64,000 nt of DNA from Sphaerosporella brunnea (GCA_008704415.1 VXIS01000206.1:1-64000); one strand, 5' to 3'; shown: positions 42,728 through 56,351, counted from the first letter of the stretch. A program made the numbers and translations. The notes: a model not told the origin generated them from the sequence alone.

Positions 42728-43660
42728 TTATTTGGCCTCCTGGGCCTCGGTTCCGGTGGCCTCCTCCTCTCCAACGGTCTCGGTGACCTCCTTCTCTCCA
42801 GCGGTCTCGGCGGGCTTGGAAACAGCCTCGAGCTCGGGCATATCCTCGTCCTGAAAAGCTTGTGAGCTAAGAAAGTCCAATCTGGCATGGATGCGGATAT
42901 ATCAACTCACCTCCTCGCCCAAGTCCATGCCGCCAGCTCCGCCCATCAGCTTGCTCATGTCCATACCGCCCATGCCACCAGCTCCGCCCATCATCTGGGA
43001 AAAATCGAAACCGCCCATGTCACCCATGCCGCCGCCTCCGGGCGGGGCGAGGTCCTCAGCCTCTTCCTGCTCGTCCTCGTCGACCCACTTGTGGCAAGTT
43101 AGCATTTTACGCAGCAGCGGTAGAAACGGGGCGCACAGTGACTTACCCTGTCGAAGTCGGTCTTGATGAACTGCAGCTTCCTGGGCTCCTTCAAGAGTCT
43201 GGGCCAGTACTCAGTCTTGGCCTCCTTCTTCCTCAAAACGAACTCGATGCCGCGGCCGCTGTGGTGCTGCTTCGAGTGCTCAACGTCGATCTCGGCGTAG
43301 AACTCAAGCTCGACGGCGTACTTTTTCGACTTGCTCTCGGCATTAAAGGTGAGCTTCTCGGGGGTGAGGCCGACCTTCAGCGACTCCTTGGGGATGTCGG
43401 GAGCGGTTATGGTCAAGTAGATGATGTTCTTATCCGCATCATCGGCCGACGAACGCTGAGCCCAGAGGACTGTGAAGGTGACGCGTTAGCATCGGTGCAA
43501 TTGCATATCGCGAGGTCCTCGATGAGAGCTTTTGAATCCAGTGCGGGAAATTGGGATGATACGGTTTGTGGATGCGCACAAGGATTCGAGCACAGCAAAG
43601 GCTGGGGAGGGGTGGGGTGGGGGGGTAACACATACCTTCGGGAGTGACAGTTGCAGACAT
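42728..43660 (-). CDS. SBA1: Hsp90 co-chaperone p23 (Sba1/Wos2)
   Basis: p23 binds the closed ATP-bound Hsp90 dimer and slows its ATPase, stabilising client complexes. Four exons (43660-43636, 43469-43147, 43087-42911, 42850-42728) give 215 residues; yeast Sba1 has 216. The CS domain is built across intron 1: MSATVTPE then VLWAQRSSADDADKNIIYLT (the conserved WAQR motif), ESLKVGLTPEKLTF, YAVELEFYAEIDVEHSK and the p23 signature LLKEPRKLQFIKTDFDRW, with its Trp after intron 2. A Gly/Met-rich acidic segment (GGMGDMGGFDFSQMMGGAGG) and a Glu/Thr-rich tail follow, as in fungal p23. Intron 1 is 166 nt, the others 59 and 60 nt. Confidence 0.95.
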
Positions 43661-46465
43661 GATTCCTAAACGATTTTCTTGTGTGAGAAGAGGGATGGTG
43701 GTGGATATCACGGGAGGGATGAGGAGGTGGCGATGGAGGTGGTGATAGAAATGAAGGGGTTCAACTAAGTAAGTACCTTGTGATAGAGAGAGAAGGGTAG
43801 GCGGGAAGGGATAATGGGAGGTTTGGTTGAGAGTTGTAAAGACGAGGGCAGGTTGGATGCTGCTTGGGTGGTGATAGCGGGGGTGTGGTGAGATTGGCAC
43901 TAAGTAACGTACGCGGGGCTGGGTGGGAAAGTGCGTCACTCACTTTTGAAGGAGTTTGCTGCGCAGAAGTATCTAGATGTATGTACTCGAGTACTTTGCC
44001 GACGCAGACAGACAATTCTGACAAGAACTTAGGTACCATATATAAACTCCACTACTGCTGCGATGGAAGCCAAAGGAAGCTCGTGGAATCCGCTAGGTAA
44101 ACCTACCAAGGCACTCGCCAACACTGCAACAACAACAATGCAACTCCACCGTGAATTCCCATCATTGTTTTCTTTGTTTGTGCACGTTTCGCCCTCGCTC
44201 AGCTAAAAATACTATAACTGGGAGTTCGTGATGCCTTTATATATAAAGACAGTACAGTACTTGTATTATGTAATATCTGCTTAGACAGTGTAGTACAGTA
44301 GATCAGTGTCAACGCTCATCTCGAATCGCTTATGCACATCCCCGCTTGTCCCCCACCCCATTGCATACCATCCCTTCTCCCAATTGTGGGCTCCCTCGTG
44401 ACTCGCCCAATCATTTGTTCCAAAAATGCATCCAACTCAACCAACCTCGGAGCGTCAAGGGTGCTTTTGATGAGGCCTTCGAATTCTCGACGTGCAAAGA
44501 GTCTAAGGCTCCATCCGCTCGGTGGTGAAGGAAAAATCGACTTGTCGATCCGGTGCCTGCCTGCCCAGAGCTCATCGACACCGTGCGTGAGCCTACATAG
44601 CATGGGATCTAGTTAAGGCTGGTGGCTTGGTCTAGATAAGGGGGCAGCTGGAGAAGGTGTATGTAACAGACAGGAAAAACCATGCACTGTGTCGCTGAGC
44701 CAAAACTATTGCCCAATGACATCGAATTGGAGGATAGTGATTCTCGAAGGTTGAGAGTCTGAGACTGCCACCGGTTCAAAGCTCGACTGGAGATGGGATT
44801 TAGGATGTATCCATTGCAATTGCCGATCGAGAGGGCTGCCTAGGCCCTATAGCTAGGCGAGCGATCCCGCCTAAAGCTGAGTTGAGATCCCGTACCGAGT
44901 GATCTGCAGAGTACCTATTACGCCGAATGATCTGCAGTGACTATGGTTTGAAGCTTGTCCGTGTGAGCTTTGCTCTGGGCAGTACCTGGGTTATCCTCTA
45001 ATTGCTGAGTCACTGGTGATTACCCACTTGTAGCGTTGAGCACATTGTCGCTGTACCCAATTGGTGTGGTGGAATATGTGATCTATCCTCTGCTGGATGT
45101 GTGTGTAAACTCATTTAGTTATTACTCTTTCGATCAGCCCGGCTTGCTTGCCAAACTCGAAAAATGTGTGTACACTATAAGAGTCCTTGATTTAAGGATA
45201 TGCCGCTTATAAGCAAGGGGGTCGCGGTCCCGGCAATTTTTATATGGGAAATAAGAATATTTCGAAAGCTCACCCGTCGGAGGGAGTTTTGAGGCATCAC
45301 AACCAATCACTCAGGCCAAGCCACCCCTCCTAAGTAGGGGCGAAATGGATCACGACGTCAGTGACAAGAATATAATTTACAACCTCAAGCTGAGGAACAA
45401 CCTCCAGCCAATCAGGCGACTCCGGATGCCCTGCCATAATTTCATCCTCTAACTACCAACGCGTCCTTATCTAAGCAGAACCTATCCAGCACCCGCTTAT
45501 TTACATGAATGTAACACACCTCATCCGCAACAGCAAGATCAAAAGAATCGCAGGATCGCTCTGAGGGTCAGAATTTCAAAGGAGCGTACCTCGCAGGTCT
45601 TGAGGATATGGGGGCTTGTACCGTCCAGCCACTATAGCAAATTCCTGCTTCTGTTCATGTTCGCTGTCAGTCCAAGCCGATTAGGCATACGGGAAGCAGC
45701 TGCAGCCCGAAGCCCGAGTGCTCCTCATATAAGTTCTAGTAAAGCATGTAAATGGGCGGGCGTCCATATACACCATCATCGCCCCTCGATTATCCAATCC
45801 CCTTTTCATATCTGCTCATTGAAGTGCCCACTATTAGCGCATAACATCACACAAATGTAAACTTATCAGTCTGCTGATCCACTGGTAGACTGACGGGCGA
45901 GCTAAAACGCCAAACGCTTCGAGACTTTCAGGGCGTGGCTTAAAGGAGATCGCTGTACAATCAATTGCGGAATCGTCTACTGTACTGCCAGTGGGTCCGG
46001 CGAGGGTTTGGCCCTTTATAGCTTCCATAATTCAAGATCTAGATGTCGACATGGTTGTTGGTATCCCAACTTTTGAAGCCCACAATTATCGGAAGGTCCC
46101 GCCCATTCTCACCCTCCTAGGTACTGCCGACCGAGAGCCACTACCCCCGATGCGCACTGCCGCTTCACCGTGGCTGATGTGGTCCTCCTTAGGTGTAGGT
46201 GTATCTTTATTGGTGGACTAGATACCTTTTTGGAGAATCTCATATTAAGCTTTTATACCTGCTTATGCTTCGGGAAACAAACATCAAAACAGCGTAAAAA
46301 AAGACTCCGCGTCTCTGCCAACCAAAAAGAAAAAAAAAACAAAAAAAAAAACAAAGAAAATCCAACACCCAGATAATTCGAAGAAAATTTGCGGAATTCC
46401 AATTTTCGTTAATCATGCGCCATCACCCAGACCCACCCCAGACCCAATTTGTACAGACAGACTTC
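43661..46465. other. Intergenic, 2.8 kb without a recognised gene
   Basis: The proximal part is the SBA1 promoter. A pair of overlapping open frames at 44316-44616 (95 and 94 codons on opposite strands) matches nothing I know. Sequence from 44.6 to 46.3 kb is A/T-richer with short frames. The last stretch, with A runs at 46330-46352, is the 3' flank of the isocitrate lyase gene. Confidence 0.45.
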
Positions 46466-48473
46466 TCAATGCTTGGTGAATCCAGTAAACTGTGTCTCGG
46501 TGACCTCCTTACCCATGGCTGCTGTAGAGCTCACACCACCGGTCACCATCTTGAGCATGTTGTCGATGTAGTTGGCACCAGACCACTTCTGATGTGTCAC
46601 GACGTCGACGCCGTTCTCCATCTCAGGCTCCTGTACCAAAGAACCGTATGCCTTCATTCCTTGTTGCGAGTATGCCTTGGCGAACGTGTCTGCAGTACTG
46701 TTAGACGTAGTTGAACTAGATTGAATTAGAAAATGGCATACCAGAGATGAGTGCCGTGGTGTGCAATCCAGCCAGGGTGATGAACTGCCAGCAGTAACCC
46801 AGCTTGGCGAGCCTGGTGATGTAGGTCTCCTGTTCCGCGGGGCTCATAGCAGCTACACATTGTCAGCTCATCACGCTTCATTGCCAAAGGGAGAGTCGTC
46901 GTCGCCACACACCTTTCCAGTTGAAACTGGGGCTAAGGTTGTACGCCAACTTCTGTTCTGGCCAGACAGCATGCACCCCCTCCGCAAACTCAACCGCCTG
47001 CTGGTAGTCGGGCTTCTTGCTCTCCATCCAGACGAGATCGGCGTACGGAGCGAAAGCTGCACCACGCATGATAGCACACTTGGTGCCACCCTGGTAGCGG
47101 TAGTAACCCTCGCGGGTTCGCGGACCGTCCCAGTCGAAGAAAACATCAGTTCCGAGCAGCTTCTTCGCGATCAGACGTGCCTCGGGGTTGCTCTTGCCCT
47201 TGGCTTCCGCCAAATACTTGCTGACAACGTCGCTCTTTCCGGCGGCCTGGAGCGCTTCAACAACGGCTTCGTCGAAGAGTTTGATCTTCGCCTGCGCCAA
47301 CCACTCATCTTCGATTTGCTGAAGGGCATCGCCATTCTTTCCAGCTGCCTCGGCGGCGGCCAGTATGGGTGCCAGAGGGTTCAGGTCGGGGTTGGTGGAG
47401 CCGAGAATGAAGGGGTGATCCCGGACATCCACGCTGGAGGTGAGCAAGGTCGCGGCCTCGGAATCCGTTCGCGCAACGGCAACAAGATCGGTGCCTGTAC
47501 CTGGTCAGCAGGGGCGCACAGGATTGGTCAGGAGTGAGTGAGTGGCATACCCATGATGTCCGCTTGCGCTCGGATGGCGACAAGTCTGTTGATGTGCTCT
47601 CCAACAGGCACCAACACCTTTCCGGCCATGTGTCCACACTTCTTGGTGCCAGGAGCTTGGTCTTCAATGTGGATACCAGCTGCACCACGCTCAATGAACA
47701 TTCTTGTGAGCTTCATGACGGCAGTAAGTCCTCCATGGCCAGTGTCGGCATCAGCAATGATCGGGCGGAGATAGTCGATGCTTGGCTTGGAAGCACGCTG
47801 GGCCACAGGCGTTGAGAGGCGCTCTTCCCTCTGTTTTCGGTCGTGAAAAAGCTGTGCCTTGAAGAGATGTTCAACCTTGTTGGGGACCGTGTCCTAGCGC
47901 GTTCAAAACCATGTCAGCAAAACTTATTCCCCACACGCTTATGTTATGTGTGCTAAACCAAACCCACATCCCGAGTGACACCAGCCATGTCCCGATGTTT
48001 CCCCATCCCACACGGAGCGCCGGGAAGGCCGCTGCGTCTAGAATCTGGACTCTTGCGGCCACCACGCCGAAAACTCCGCCAAAAAGACCGGCCAAGATGG
48101 ATGGAAGGAAACTTACCATAGGGTAGTCCGCCAAATCCGGGCTGGGCTCGTGCGAAGTGCTCGCAGTCGAAGAGCACTGCCAGCCCGAAACATACACAGT
48201 ATCCAAGTATTTCGCCATCTGCGTGACCATGACCGGATCCAAGCACCCATAGGTGGCGCTCACTTCTCGGTTCGCAAACCGACCCTCCAGGATCTTCCAC
48301 AGCTTCTTGCTCTGGGCATTGGAGGGGTACTGGATGGGAAGATTACCACGCTTCGAGACAATGGCCTCAGCAGTGTAGGGACGAGTCGTCTGGCGCCAGC
48401 GGTCATCCTTCCACCAGGTCTTCACAGCTTCAACTTCGGCCTGGAAGGCTTTCTCTTCGGATTCGAGGGACAT
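46466..48473 (-). CDS. ICL1: Isocitrate lyase
   Basis: Isocitrate lyase splits isocitrate to glyoxylate and succinate for growth on acetate or fatty acids (glyoxylate cycle). Five exons (48473-48117, 47893-47551, 47494-46913, 46852-46742, 46689-46466) give 538 residues, the usual fungal length. The catalytic loop KKCGH is at 203-207 with nucleophile C205; nearby are DADTGHGG (167-174, Mg site) and [17 protein letters not shown], the NLSPSFNWK active-site loop and the long eukaryotic insertion with [14 protein letters not shown] distinguish it from bacterial forms; a 2-methylisocitrate lyase would be the alternative, but the N-terminus ([20 protein letters not shown]) fits ICL. There is no SKL at the end (FTGFTKH). 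Intron 1 is 223 nt. Confidence 0.94.
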
Positions 48474-50694
48474 ATTGGTTGGCAAGAGGAGGTACAATAA
48501 ATTGATGTGTGAGGTATCCTATGAGAGGAGGATATAGGAATAAGTTGGGGGTGGTTCGATAATCTGTGAAGGAGGGAAGAATAAGATATCCTCTCTGAAG
48601 CGCAGGGAGGCCGAGCTATATGAGTCAAGGGCCTCGGAAGAACGCCAGCCACAGCTTCCCGTTAAGCATTCCGTCGGCCCCATCTCGGCCCAGCGGGAAG
48701 CACCTGGGCAGCTTGCGGACGCACAGGCTACCAGTTGATAGCCATGGCCGAGAAGGTGCTGCGCAGAAATGGACGCTAAAGCTCCGAACTGCGGGAGAGT
48801 AGTTGACTCAATCATGGGGCGGCCAAGCGATGCCCGCGCTGAAGGAACGTTTTTATCGATAGATAGACACCTCGTAGACGGGAGGCCGAATACTTAGTTA
48901 CCTGTGCTGGCATGTGAAGATCGTTGCTGAGCGCAGGATGACGCGGACGTCTCACGGGAAGCAACTGCCATGGAGTAGAGCTCGGTGGAAAACCCCCCCT
49001 CACATGTATTATACTAGTTATAATACTACCAAGCCTGGGTGATTTCCGGTGAGGAAACCTTCCCACAACACAACTTGAAGCTCGCACCTTCACCGGCAAT
49101 TCCTCTGCGAAAAGAAACTTGAACTTCAACTAAAATTTATGAATTCGAACAGCAGAACGAAACGAAATATCTTCAAGTTGCAGGTCGATATTGATCATGC
49201 CAACAGGCAGACGTTTTGTATGTGGGTGGCGCAAAGGCTGGTGTTGCACGACCGACCGTCTCTGGCTCATAGAGCGAGGTTTTCTAGTCCAGTTTATCAC
49301 GTTTTGAAAAATACCGTCGCCCCGGTAAAATACACCCCCCTTTTCCACCCCGCTCTACCATGGAGACCGCCGTTTCCACCCTTCGATCAACTATAACAAC
49401 AGTTCCTTTGCTACATCTCTATCTCGTGCTCTCTCTCTTCGGGGCCGCCGAGTTCTGAGACCGCGGGATGGACGGACAACATACTAAGCACTTTGGATAG
49501 CAGTTTGCAGTTGAAGGGTGCAAGTCCGCACAAGCACAAGTGCTTGGGCGGGAACTTGTCCATGTCTCCATGGCCAGGGTAGGTGTGGGGATCGCCTCGG
49601 ACACATGCACTGATGTCACTGTGGCCCGTACGCCCGCGAACAAGATCAACCTCGGCACAGCGATCGCCCATGGGGAGAATTCGGAAGAGAGTTGTGTATC
49701 TGCCTCACAGCAATGTATGGGCTCAGAGAACCCCCAACTCAGTTCATCCTAAGAAGCAGACAACCGAAAACAGAGCATCGTACCTACCGGTCAGGTTGAT
49801 ATTGATATTTATCGAAAGCCAGTACGGAATGGCATTTATACAACGTGCGCAAAAAAAATTAATTTCGTCTCAGCAACACTACCAAACACTACCAACACCA
49901 TAATGAAATTGGATTTATCTCACGCACTTGTATCAAGGAGAGGAAAAGCAGCATAACCCTGATGCTCACGAGGCCCTCCAAAGTGCAACTGCCGTTGTGA
50001 TAATGATTTTTTGTGCTTTAATTTTTGTCTTGGCACGAGGCTGGGTAAGGCAAGGTGACATGTCGAATAGCTCGCTTCATAACCATACCACCAAATCACG
50101 CAGTAAAATCGCCGAAATTAATACGAGAGGAACAGCTGCTTAGCTATGTGTCTAAAGCAGTCTGAATAATCTAGACAATTTTGATGTGGTCGTGTTGAGC
50201 GGAAAGCATTCTTAGCCTTAGTGCGACCATTTAGCAACAGCGTGCGCCTCACCAAACAACAAAAATATGTGAAATACCTCTAGTAAGGACCTGAAAAGCT
50301 CTCAAATTCAGTTTGGAAGCTCGGGGTGTTGAACTCGCAGCTGTGGTAGTTGTGATAGGGTCTTAATTGATAAGTTGTGTTGCGGGGTTGTTGCGAAAGT
50401 AGTTGTCAAATTTGTTTTTTTGCGCACTATGCACAAATGCCATTCCGTTAGCCAGCTGTTTCCTTCTTAGCGAACACCGGCATGCGGAGCCGCCCCCGCA
50501 ACCTCGGTTTCAAGATTCAGTTAATTTGGATCGTGAGGAGCAGGCCGAACACAGATCGCCGTCATACACACGCATTCAAATCAAGCAAACTGGTAGTTGA
50601 ATGGCCCGTGGCGAGTCCCAGATACATACATATATGCATAGAAGTGTAGCACGAGATACAGGTCTGTCAAATATGTATTGTACACCGCTCCGTA
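48474..50694. other. ICL1 promoter and intergenic sequence
   Basis: The first kilobase upstream of the ATG is the likely carbon-regulated promoter, but I do not identify a factor site with confidence. The frames at 49130-49750 overlap on both strands with no known motif. Sequence from 49.8 kb on is A/T-rich. Confidence 0.4.
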
Positions 50695-50824
50695 TACCGC
50701 ATAAACTCGCAAGCAAGAGACTGGGCTACGTCACTGGCTAAGTCACTGCGCCATGTGGCAAAGTCACTAAGCCTACATGGCGCAGTGACTTAGCCCAGTC
50801 TCTTGCTTGCGAGTTTATGCGGTA
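50695..50824. mobile_element. MITE copy B, TA-flanked hairpin element
   Basis: The body 50697-50822 (126 bp) lies between TA dinucleotides at 50695-50696 and 50823-50824. The outer arms are identical over 32 bp (CCGCATAAACTCGCAAGCAA, then GAGACTGGGCTA), and a second inner pair shares AAGTCACTGCGCCATGT. The whole element can fold into one long hairpin. No coding capacity. Confidence 0.82.
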
Positions 50825-51773
50825 CCAGGTAGGTAGAGTACCTTCTTATCTACCCCACGGGGTTCGTGGTTTTTTTCTTTTTAGCACGGAACGCAGGTAC
50901 ATACTAAATGTTGACTTACATATCCGAGATAGGCTACAATAAAAGAGTGGCCGATTAACGAGTATACAATTAACTATTTCTACTTATGTAAGTACCTGTT
51001 TAAGTAGGTGCAGACGACCGCATTCAAACACACTGGGACTCCACGAAGCACTATTCCCTTTACGGTTCTCTTTGACGGAAACTGTGGCTATGGGATAGTA
51101 GCTCAGCCAATTCAACGGACATCAACCGGATTCTACATGTATACAATGGGTAAAGCCCAACTTGTGTGTGCCTCTAGAGTAGTGTACAGCTACTATCCGA
51201 AGTTAATAGGTCATAGGCGCCCATTATGTTGTGTTGTCTAAGTATAGATGAACGCACTCGTAAGTACCGTTGTAAAAAAAAAACGTTTTTTGGCGTTGGG
51301 AATGCCCTCTGGAAGTTTTTGGAGACCCAGATGTTTCTGCGCTGCACTATGTTGCTGCTTTCAGTGTGTTTTGCTGCTGCCGACGCTAGGCGAGAAGCAA
51401 AGCATTTGTCAAAAACAAGACGATCTGCTAGCGAAGACACTTTCTGAAGCTTTTGACTCTCGAGACTTGCACTTCTTCCTATCGGTTTTTAATTTAGTTC
51501 GGGAAACTTTTACTCCAGAAAATCTGCACACGCGTGAGGGGGGGTGTGTCTAACCGCTGAAGAACAGCTGGTGAAGCCGAAGCCGCGATCTCACCATTGT
51601 GACAATTCAGCTCTTAGTTGCAACCATGTGCGAGGAACTTGAAGATAAAGGCAAAAGTTTCAAAGCATGACGTTCCCCTACGAACCCCAAATGAGCACCT
51701 GCTTCCGATAAATATTGTGGCGGACAAAGATCGAAACACGAGTGATTGACAGTGAGTCAAAGACCGACAGATG

Positions 51774-51806
<33 letters not shown>

Positions 51807-52622
51807 AAGAGGAAGCGTAGATCAAAGCGTAGAGTATATGTGTAGTAGAAAGTCATCGACAGTCTCGAGCCCGTTCGCTAAGCAGTTGATACACATTCTG
51901 TGGCTAACTGCGCCGATTATACCATCAGATCTGTACTCGTCGCTAAAATCTGAAAATGTGGGAGGTTTCAAACATGAAGAGCTACTCACACTCTTCATGC
52001 CGCACTACTATACTGAAGAATGACGCCAATTTGGTTGTTGCAGAGCCAATGGAAGTGGCTGTGAACGCTTTAAACAGTTAAATTTATCCACAAGAACTTA
52101 GTATTTACGAGAGCATTAATTTCATGTGTCGTGAGTTTTGCCACCGCCAACGAAAAGTGAAAAAGTGAAAAGGGATGGGGTTGAGCATGGAGCAAAGCGA
52201 CAGCGTTGACGTCCTGGGCAGAAGAGCGAGCTTGCGAGCGTCACTGGAAAAGGATTGAAAGGCGTGCTAGTGAAAAGATGCCAGTCGTTATAATTCTCTT
52301 TGGCACGTGGCACATGGTACAGCACAGTTGTGCATTTTCCTTCCTGTAGTGGTCATCTTATGGGTCGCTGCAGGTCGTAACCTTGCCTAGGTAGGCTAAC
52401 CAGAGTAACGGATATTTAGGTAGCTCGACGGAGGCGATGCTCTCTACACCTTCTCATTCAGAAGAATCTTTGCTCTGGTTCCCAGTCCAAAGTAAAAAGA
52501 GGTAAAAAAAGGAACAGGAAGGATATCGGTACCGCAACAGACAACATCCAAAAGCATACCGGTACCCCCAACGCCCAGTTTCATAGAATGACCACCTCCA
52601 GCACTCAACATCGGGAGCGGAC
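50825..52622. other. Intergenic, no gene recognised
   Basis: This contains a T31 run at 51775-51805 and the 3' flank of the GCP3 gene. Frames are short. Nothing else identified. Confidence 0.45.
51775..51805. repeat. Homopolymer T31
   Basis: Thirty-one T in a row on the plus strand; perhaps the A tail of a minus-strand retroposed sequence. Confidence 0.85.
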
Positions 52623-55600
52623 CTAGTGCTCGCCAGAATCGGTGACTGTTGGCGGGGGAGCGATGGATTGTCCGGTCGATGTTGTATCATCAGCCTGGTC
52701 CCGTTCCTTACCCTTTGAGCTTTGCTTAGACACTGTTCTGGGGGTATTCCTGCGGACGCTACCCTCTCCTCGATCCCGGCGACTCTTTTTATGAACCATT
52801 GGATAAAACTCGTTAAAGTTGAGCAAAACACCAAGCAGGCGCAAGGGAGCATCAGGCTGATAGGTCAAATCCCCCAACAAAACCACGATTCGAGCGTTGA
52901 AATCAGTGCTCAAATTTTTGAGCCTCAGACGCAGGTTGGATAGTGTTTGGTCCCCATGAGTGGAAGCCATATCGGCGTCCTTGTAGAGAGATGGTGCGTC
53001 AGAGTTTGAAAATTGAACGATATTTTAGGCAAGTGAAGAAACGTACCGTCTCTCGTACGCCCCAATTCCCCTGAGTGGTCCTGGCCTCAATCCTCGCATC
53101 ACGCTCCTGGCGGCGAGTAAACTCCGTGACCGAATAACCGTAAAGGCCGTCGACTACGTCCTTGTATTGAAGCATGATTTTCAAAATTTCGTGCAATTGG
53201 CTGAGGAACGACTCATCCCCTGTGTCCGAAGCGGTTCGCTTTTTCCCATTCCTAATGGAAGCCCCACCCAGAAGACCTTTGTGGGTGATCTGCCGAAGAT
53301 ATTCTGCATGTGCACCTATCAAATCATCTAGGGTTACATTCGGCTTCTTGATAGCCTGCTGGAGATCGCCCCATGATGACTCAATAACCTGTGAGAGAGT
53401 CAGCAATTAGTACCACCTATATAAACCTTCAGTCAGGATAAGCCGACCTCAAAAAGGATGTAGTACTGCAGCTGATTCACAAAATGCACCATCTCTGCCA
53501 CGACGCATCTTGCTTTCTTCCAATCGGCGCCAACGAGGTCGTCAACGGCTTTCAATACGCCCCGGGCACCAGTCATGAACCTCCTCCAGCTGCTGCCAAG
53601 AGCATATTCAACTCGTTTGATCCTCCATAGGAAGTTGAAAAGTTTGAGGTATTGCTTGCTGCTGTAAGGAGTTACAACGACGTCGACTGGAGCTTCTATT
53701 TTGTATTCGAGGGTAAACACATCCCAACCAACTTCGCCATGTGACAGTTCCAACATACGCGCATCCAAACGCGCCAAAATATCAGCCTTCTCGAATTGTG
53801 CATTGGATCCACGGATTGCATGTTCCAGTTGGGCGGTGAGGTTGTGTCTATACAATGTATTGGCTGGTCGGTCGAGATTCGCAGAGAGCGATTCCATAAG
53901 GAGTGCGATGAAATCGCCCTGGCCAAGTAGCAAAAACTTCTTAAGCGCGGCCAAGTGGTCAAAGAGCTTGAATTTGTTGCCCATGAGGTCTATAAGCCTG
54001 GCCATGGTAGTCTGATACGCTTCGTCAATGCTCATTTCAAGCTTCGCCGTGTCGCCATACCGGAGTTCTTTCGAGGTCGACTTCGAGTATTCATCTACCC
54101 AATCACTGTCTGAGCAGCCATGCCGTATGAAATTCAGTGATTTTCCAATAAGAAACACTTTTTTCGCGAATCCTTCCGTTATAATGGTTGGGACTTGGAA
54201 AGCGTGAAAATGATACTTGTCTTGCCAGACTGATGTGGCTCCAGGTTTGACAGTAGTGGTAGCAGCAGCAGCAACAGCAGCGGCGGCGGCGGCGGCGGCG
54301 GCGGCGTCGTCGTTCTGAGATTTGGCAACAGCATTGCCGCTTGTCTGAGACACTGGTTCTGGAGCTTCTTCCGTCACAAAAAACTCGACGTATGGATCAG
54401 TGAGCTCTCCTTCATAAATCCAATGACGGAGCATGTCGTAAAAGGGACGAGTTATTTGTGCAAGAATGCGTTCGGCAAATGCACGGACAAATGGATCGCC
54501 ATGATCGGAGGCGAAACGGTGAACCGAAGATATGAGCTGACCGCCTTTCTGCCGCTTCGTCTTGTCGACGATTAGGCTCATCATCCTGAGGCCCATTGTT
54601 GCTTCCCGGGTCCATACGACGCATCTTTTCAATGTCACACCCGATGCCAGAATCCCCTGCCCCCTCTCTGCTGCCGCAACTGCCCGTCGAATCTGACTTT
54701 CCAAGCCACCAACCAATTCTACATAGCCGCGTAGCTCATTGCCAATGGCAGACCTCAGAGACTGACCGACCAGTCCGCCACCGTCTACGCCATCAGCGGG
54801 ACCATGCACAAAGTCGTCCAGTGACTTATACAGCAGAGAAGGTTCGGCCAAGGTATGTAGCAACGAAACTAGAGGGAGCGGAAGCGAAGGCGGAAATGAA
54901 ACCGCATATTTTGAGGCGGGTGATGTATTAAAAGGCAATGGTGTAGAAGATAGGCCGAGAAGCGTAAATGGGAGGGCAGATAACAGTACCTGTTCGCTTG
55001 GATCTGAATTTTGGGTTAGCAACTGCAGCGGAGAGAGGCATAAATATATCTTGCAAACCGATGCTGTCACCCCTTGCCGCCAACAGATCCGATTTAGTCG
55101 GCATTCCCTCTTGGCTGCCGATCCGGGACTCGGGATCACCCATATTGTGTGGGACTTCCCGCACGGGTAACCGATGTAGTCCCTGCCCGCTGAATGCCAT
55201 CGAAAATATTTGCTCATCATTTTCTTGCCGTTCAATCGATGAGTTTACGGGAGCAGCCGTTTCAGTTATCCGGTCCCCCTCCTCTCGTGAGCCCGATAAC
55301 TCCAGCAAGAATTTCAAGGCGCCCCATTTCTGCGATAGCACGGGTTGGGTGAGAAGTCGTGTATAGAGCGAGCTGAATTTCTTTGCTTTGTCAGTTGAAG
55401 TGTTATCGCGAATCACTAAATGAGTTAGTTGTGCGTAATGTCTCGCCGAAAAGAAATCCGCACGTCTTTTTTTGATCATATCACCTAGATGTTGTATGTC
55501 CATGACTGTGTCCGTCGGTTGGTGCCTGATATACGCGATTCAGCAACGAACGTGGGGACTGATGCTGCAGAACTGACCTTTCGATCGTTGCGTGCACTCT

Positions 55601-55837
55601 CTCCAAGATCTCGTCTTGTCTCGCTTCAGCGTCGGATTCGTCTTCATATTCAGTGGCAGGTAGGAAGTGGTCGATGAGTTGGCTGAGAGCGGACTCGACG
55701 CGATCGTCCTGAGGATCCATTTGGTAGGGTATCTTGTGTGGGTGTAGCTGGTCGAAGTTTGTCGCGTTGGGGCATTCACGTATTATGGTTTGTTCCACAC
55801 GTGCCAAGCACATCGCACTGATCGCAGCTAGTAACAT
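52623..55837 (-). CDS. SPC98: Gamma-tubulin complex component 3 (GCP3/Spc98/Alp6)
   Basis: GCP3 pairs with GCP2 and gamma-tubulin to nucleate microtubules at spindle pole bodies. Five exons (55837-55578, 55525-55059, 55003-53448, 53388-53047, 52979-52623) give 993 residues. GRIP1-type segments include SEQVLLSALPFTLLGL and LVSLLHTLAEPS; GRIP2-type ones include YLKLFNFLWRIKRVEYALGS, WRRFM and the GCP3-like MVHFVNQLQYYILFE joined to VIESSW over intron 3. The small Spc97/Spc98 GEL motif is present as IYEGELTDPYVEFFV. A poly-Ala run encoded by GCN repeats interrupts the middle (about 476-493). Intron 1 (52 nt) and intron 2 (55 nt, TGCTAAC branch, ATTCAG) are needed to keep frame; the intron 2 donor GTTTGC is weak, and GTGACA 11 nt upstream is an alternative. 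ATG 55837 is the first in frame. Confidence 0.9.
54254..54308 (-). repeat. GCN trinucleotide repeat coding poly-Ala in SPC98
   Basis: A run of GCA/GCG/GCC-type codons on the plus-strand complement gives about fifteen alanines with one Val and is likely length-variable between strains. Confidence 0.8.
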
Positions 55838-56351
55838 ATCCACCTGGTAACTCGAACTAGGTAGGTCTATACTATCTAAAACCTAATCGCCCTTCTCCTC
55901 TCAGAGGAGACATCGCCCGAATTTTGGATGGGGGTTAGGCGAAGGCGCCAAGCCTCACCTGCAAGGAAACTTTGAACTGGAATATGTATCTCGAGGCAGC
56001 TACTGTAGTATCTACAGGCTTGCATGAATTCGAATACATATTAAGTAGCTCATCGCCTCGAATACGTATTTCCTTTCTATTAGAGTACCGCCTTGGTCAA
56101 AAGTGGGCTTTTGGTAGGGGATGGGTTCGATTAGTTTAGATAAACTTACATTCTAGATTATAGCGACTGGTATAAAAGTTTGTTTTATAGTGAGATAAAG
56201 CTCGGCGCCCAAGAGAAGGTGGAATAGAGCAATTGCTGGATATAAAGCGGACCTCTTCCGACTCGGCGTCACTGCCTATCACAGCCTGAGCCCATTCAAG
56301 TTAACAAAATGCCTCGCCACCTGGACCCTGAAATTCAGGACAACTTTGAAA
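55838..56351. other. SPC98 promoter region
   Basis: Short intergenic sequence; no site identified. Confidence 0.4.

Noticed and set aside
44316..44616. Overlapping 95- and 94-codon frames on both strands, the minus one with an apparently ordered LFARREFEGLIKSTLDAPR stretch
   Set aside because: No recognised domain, no upstream or downstream exon that fits, and both strands are equally open.
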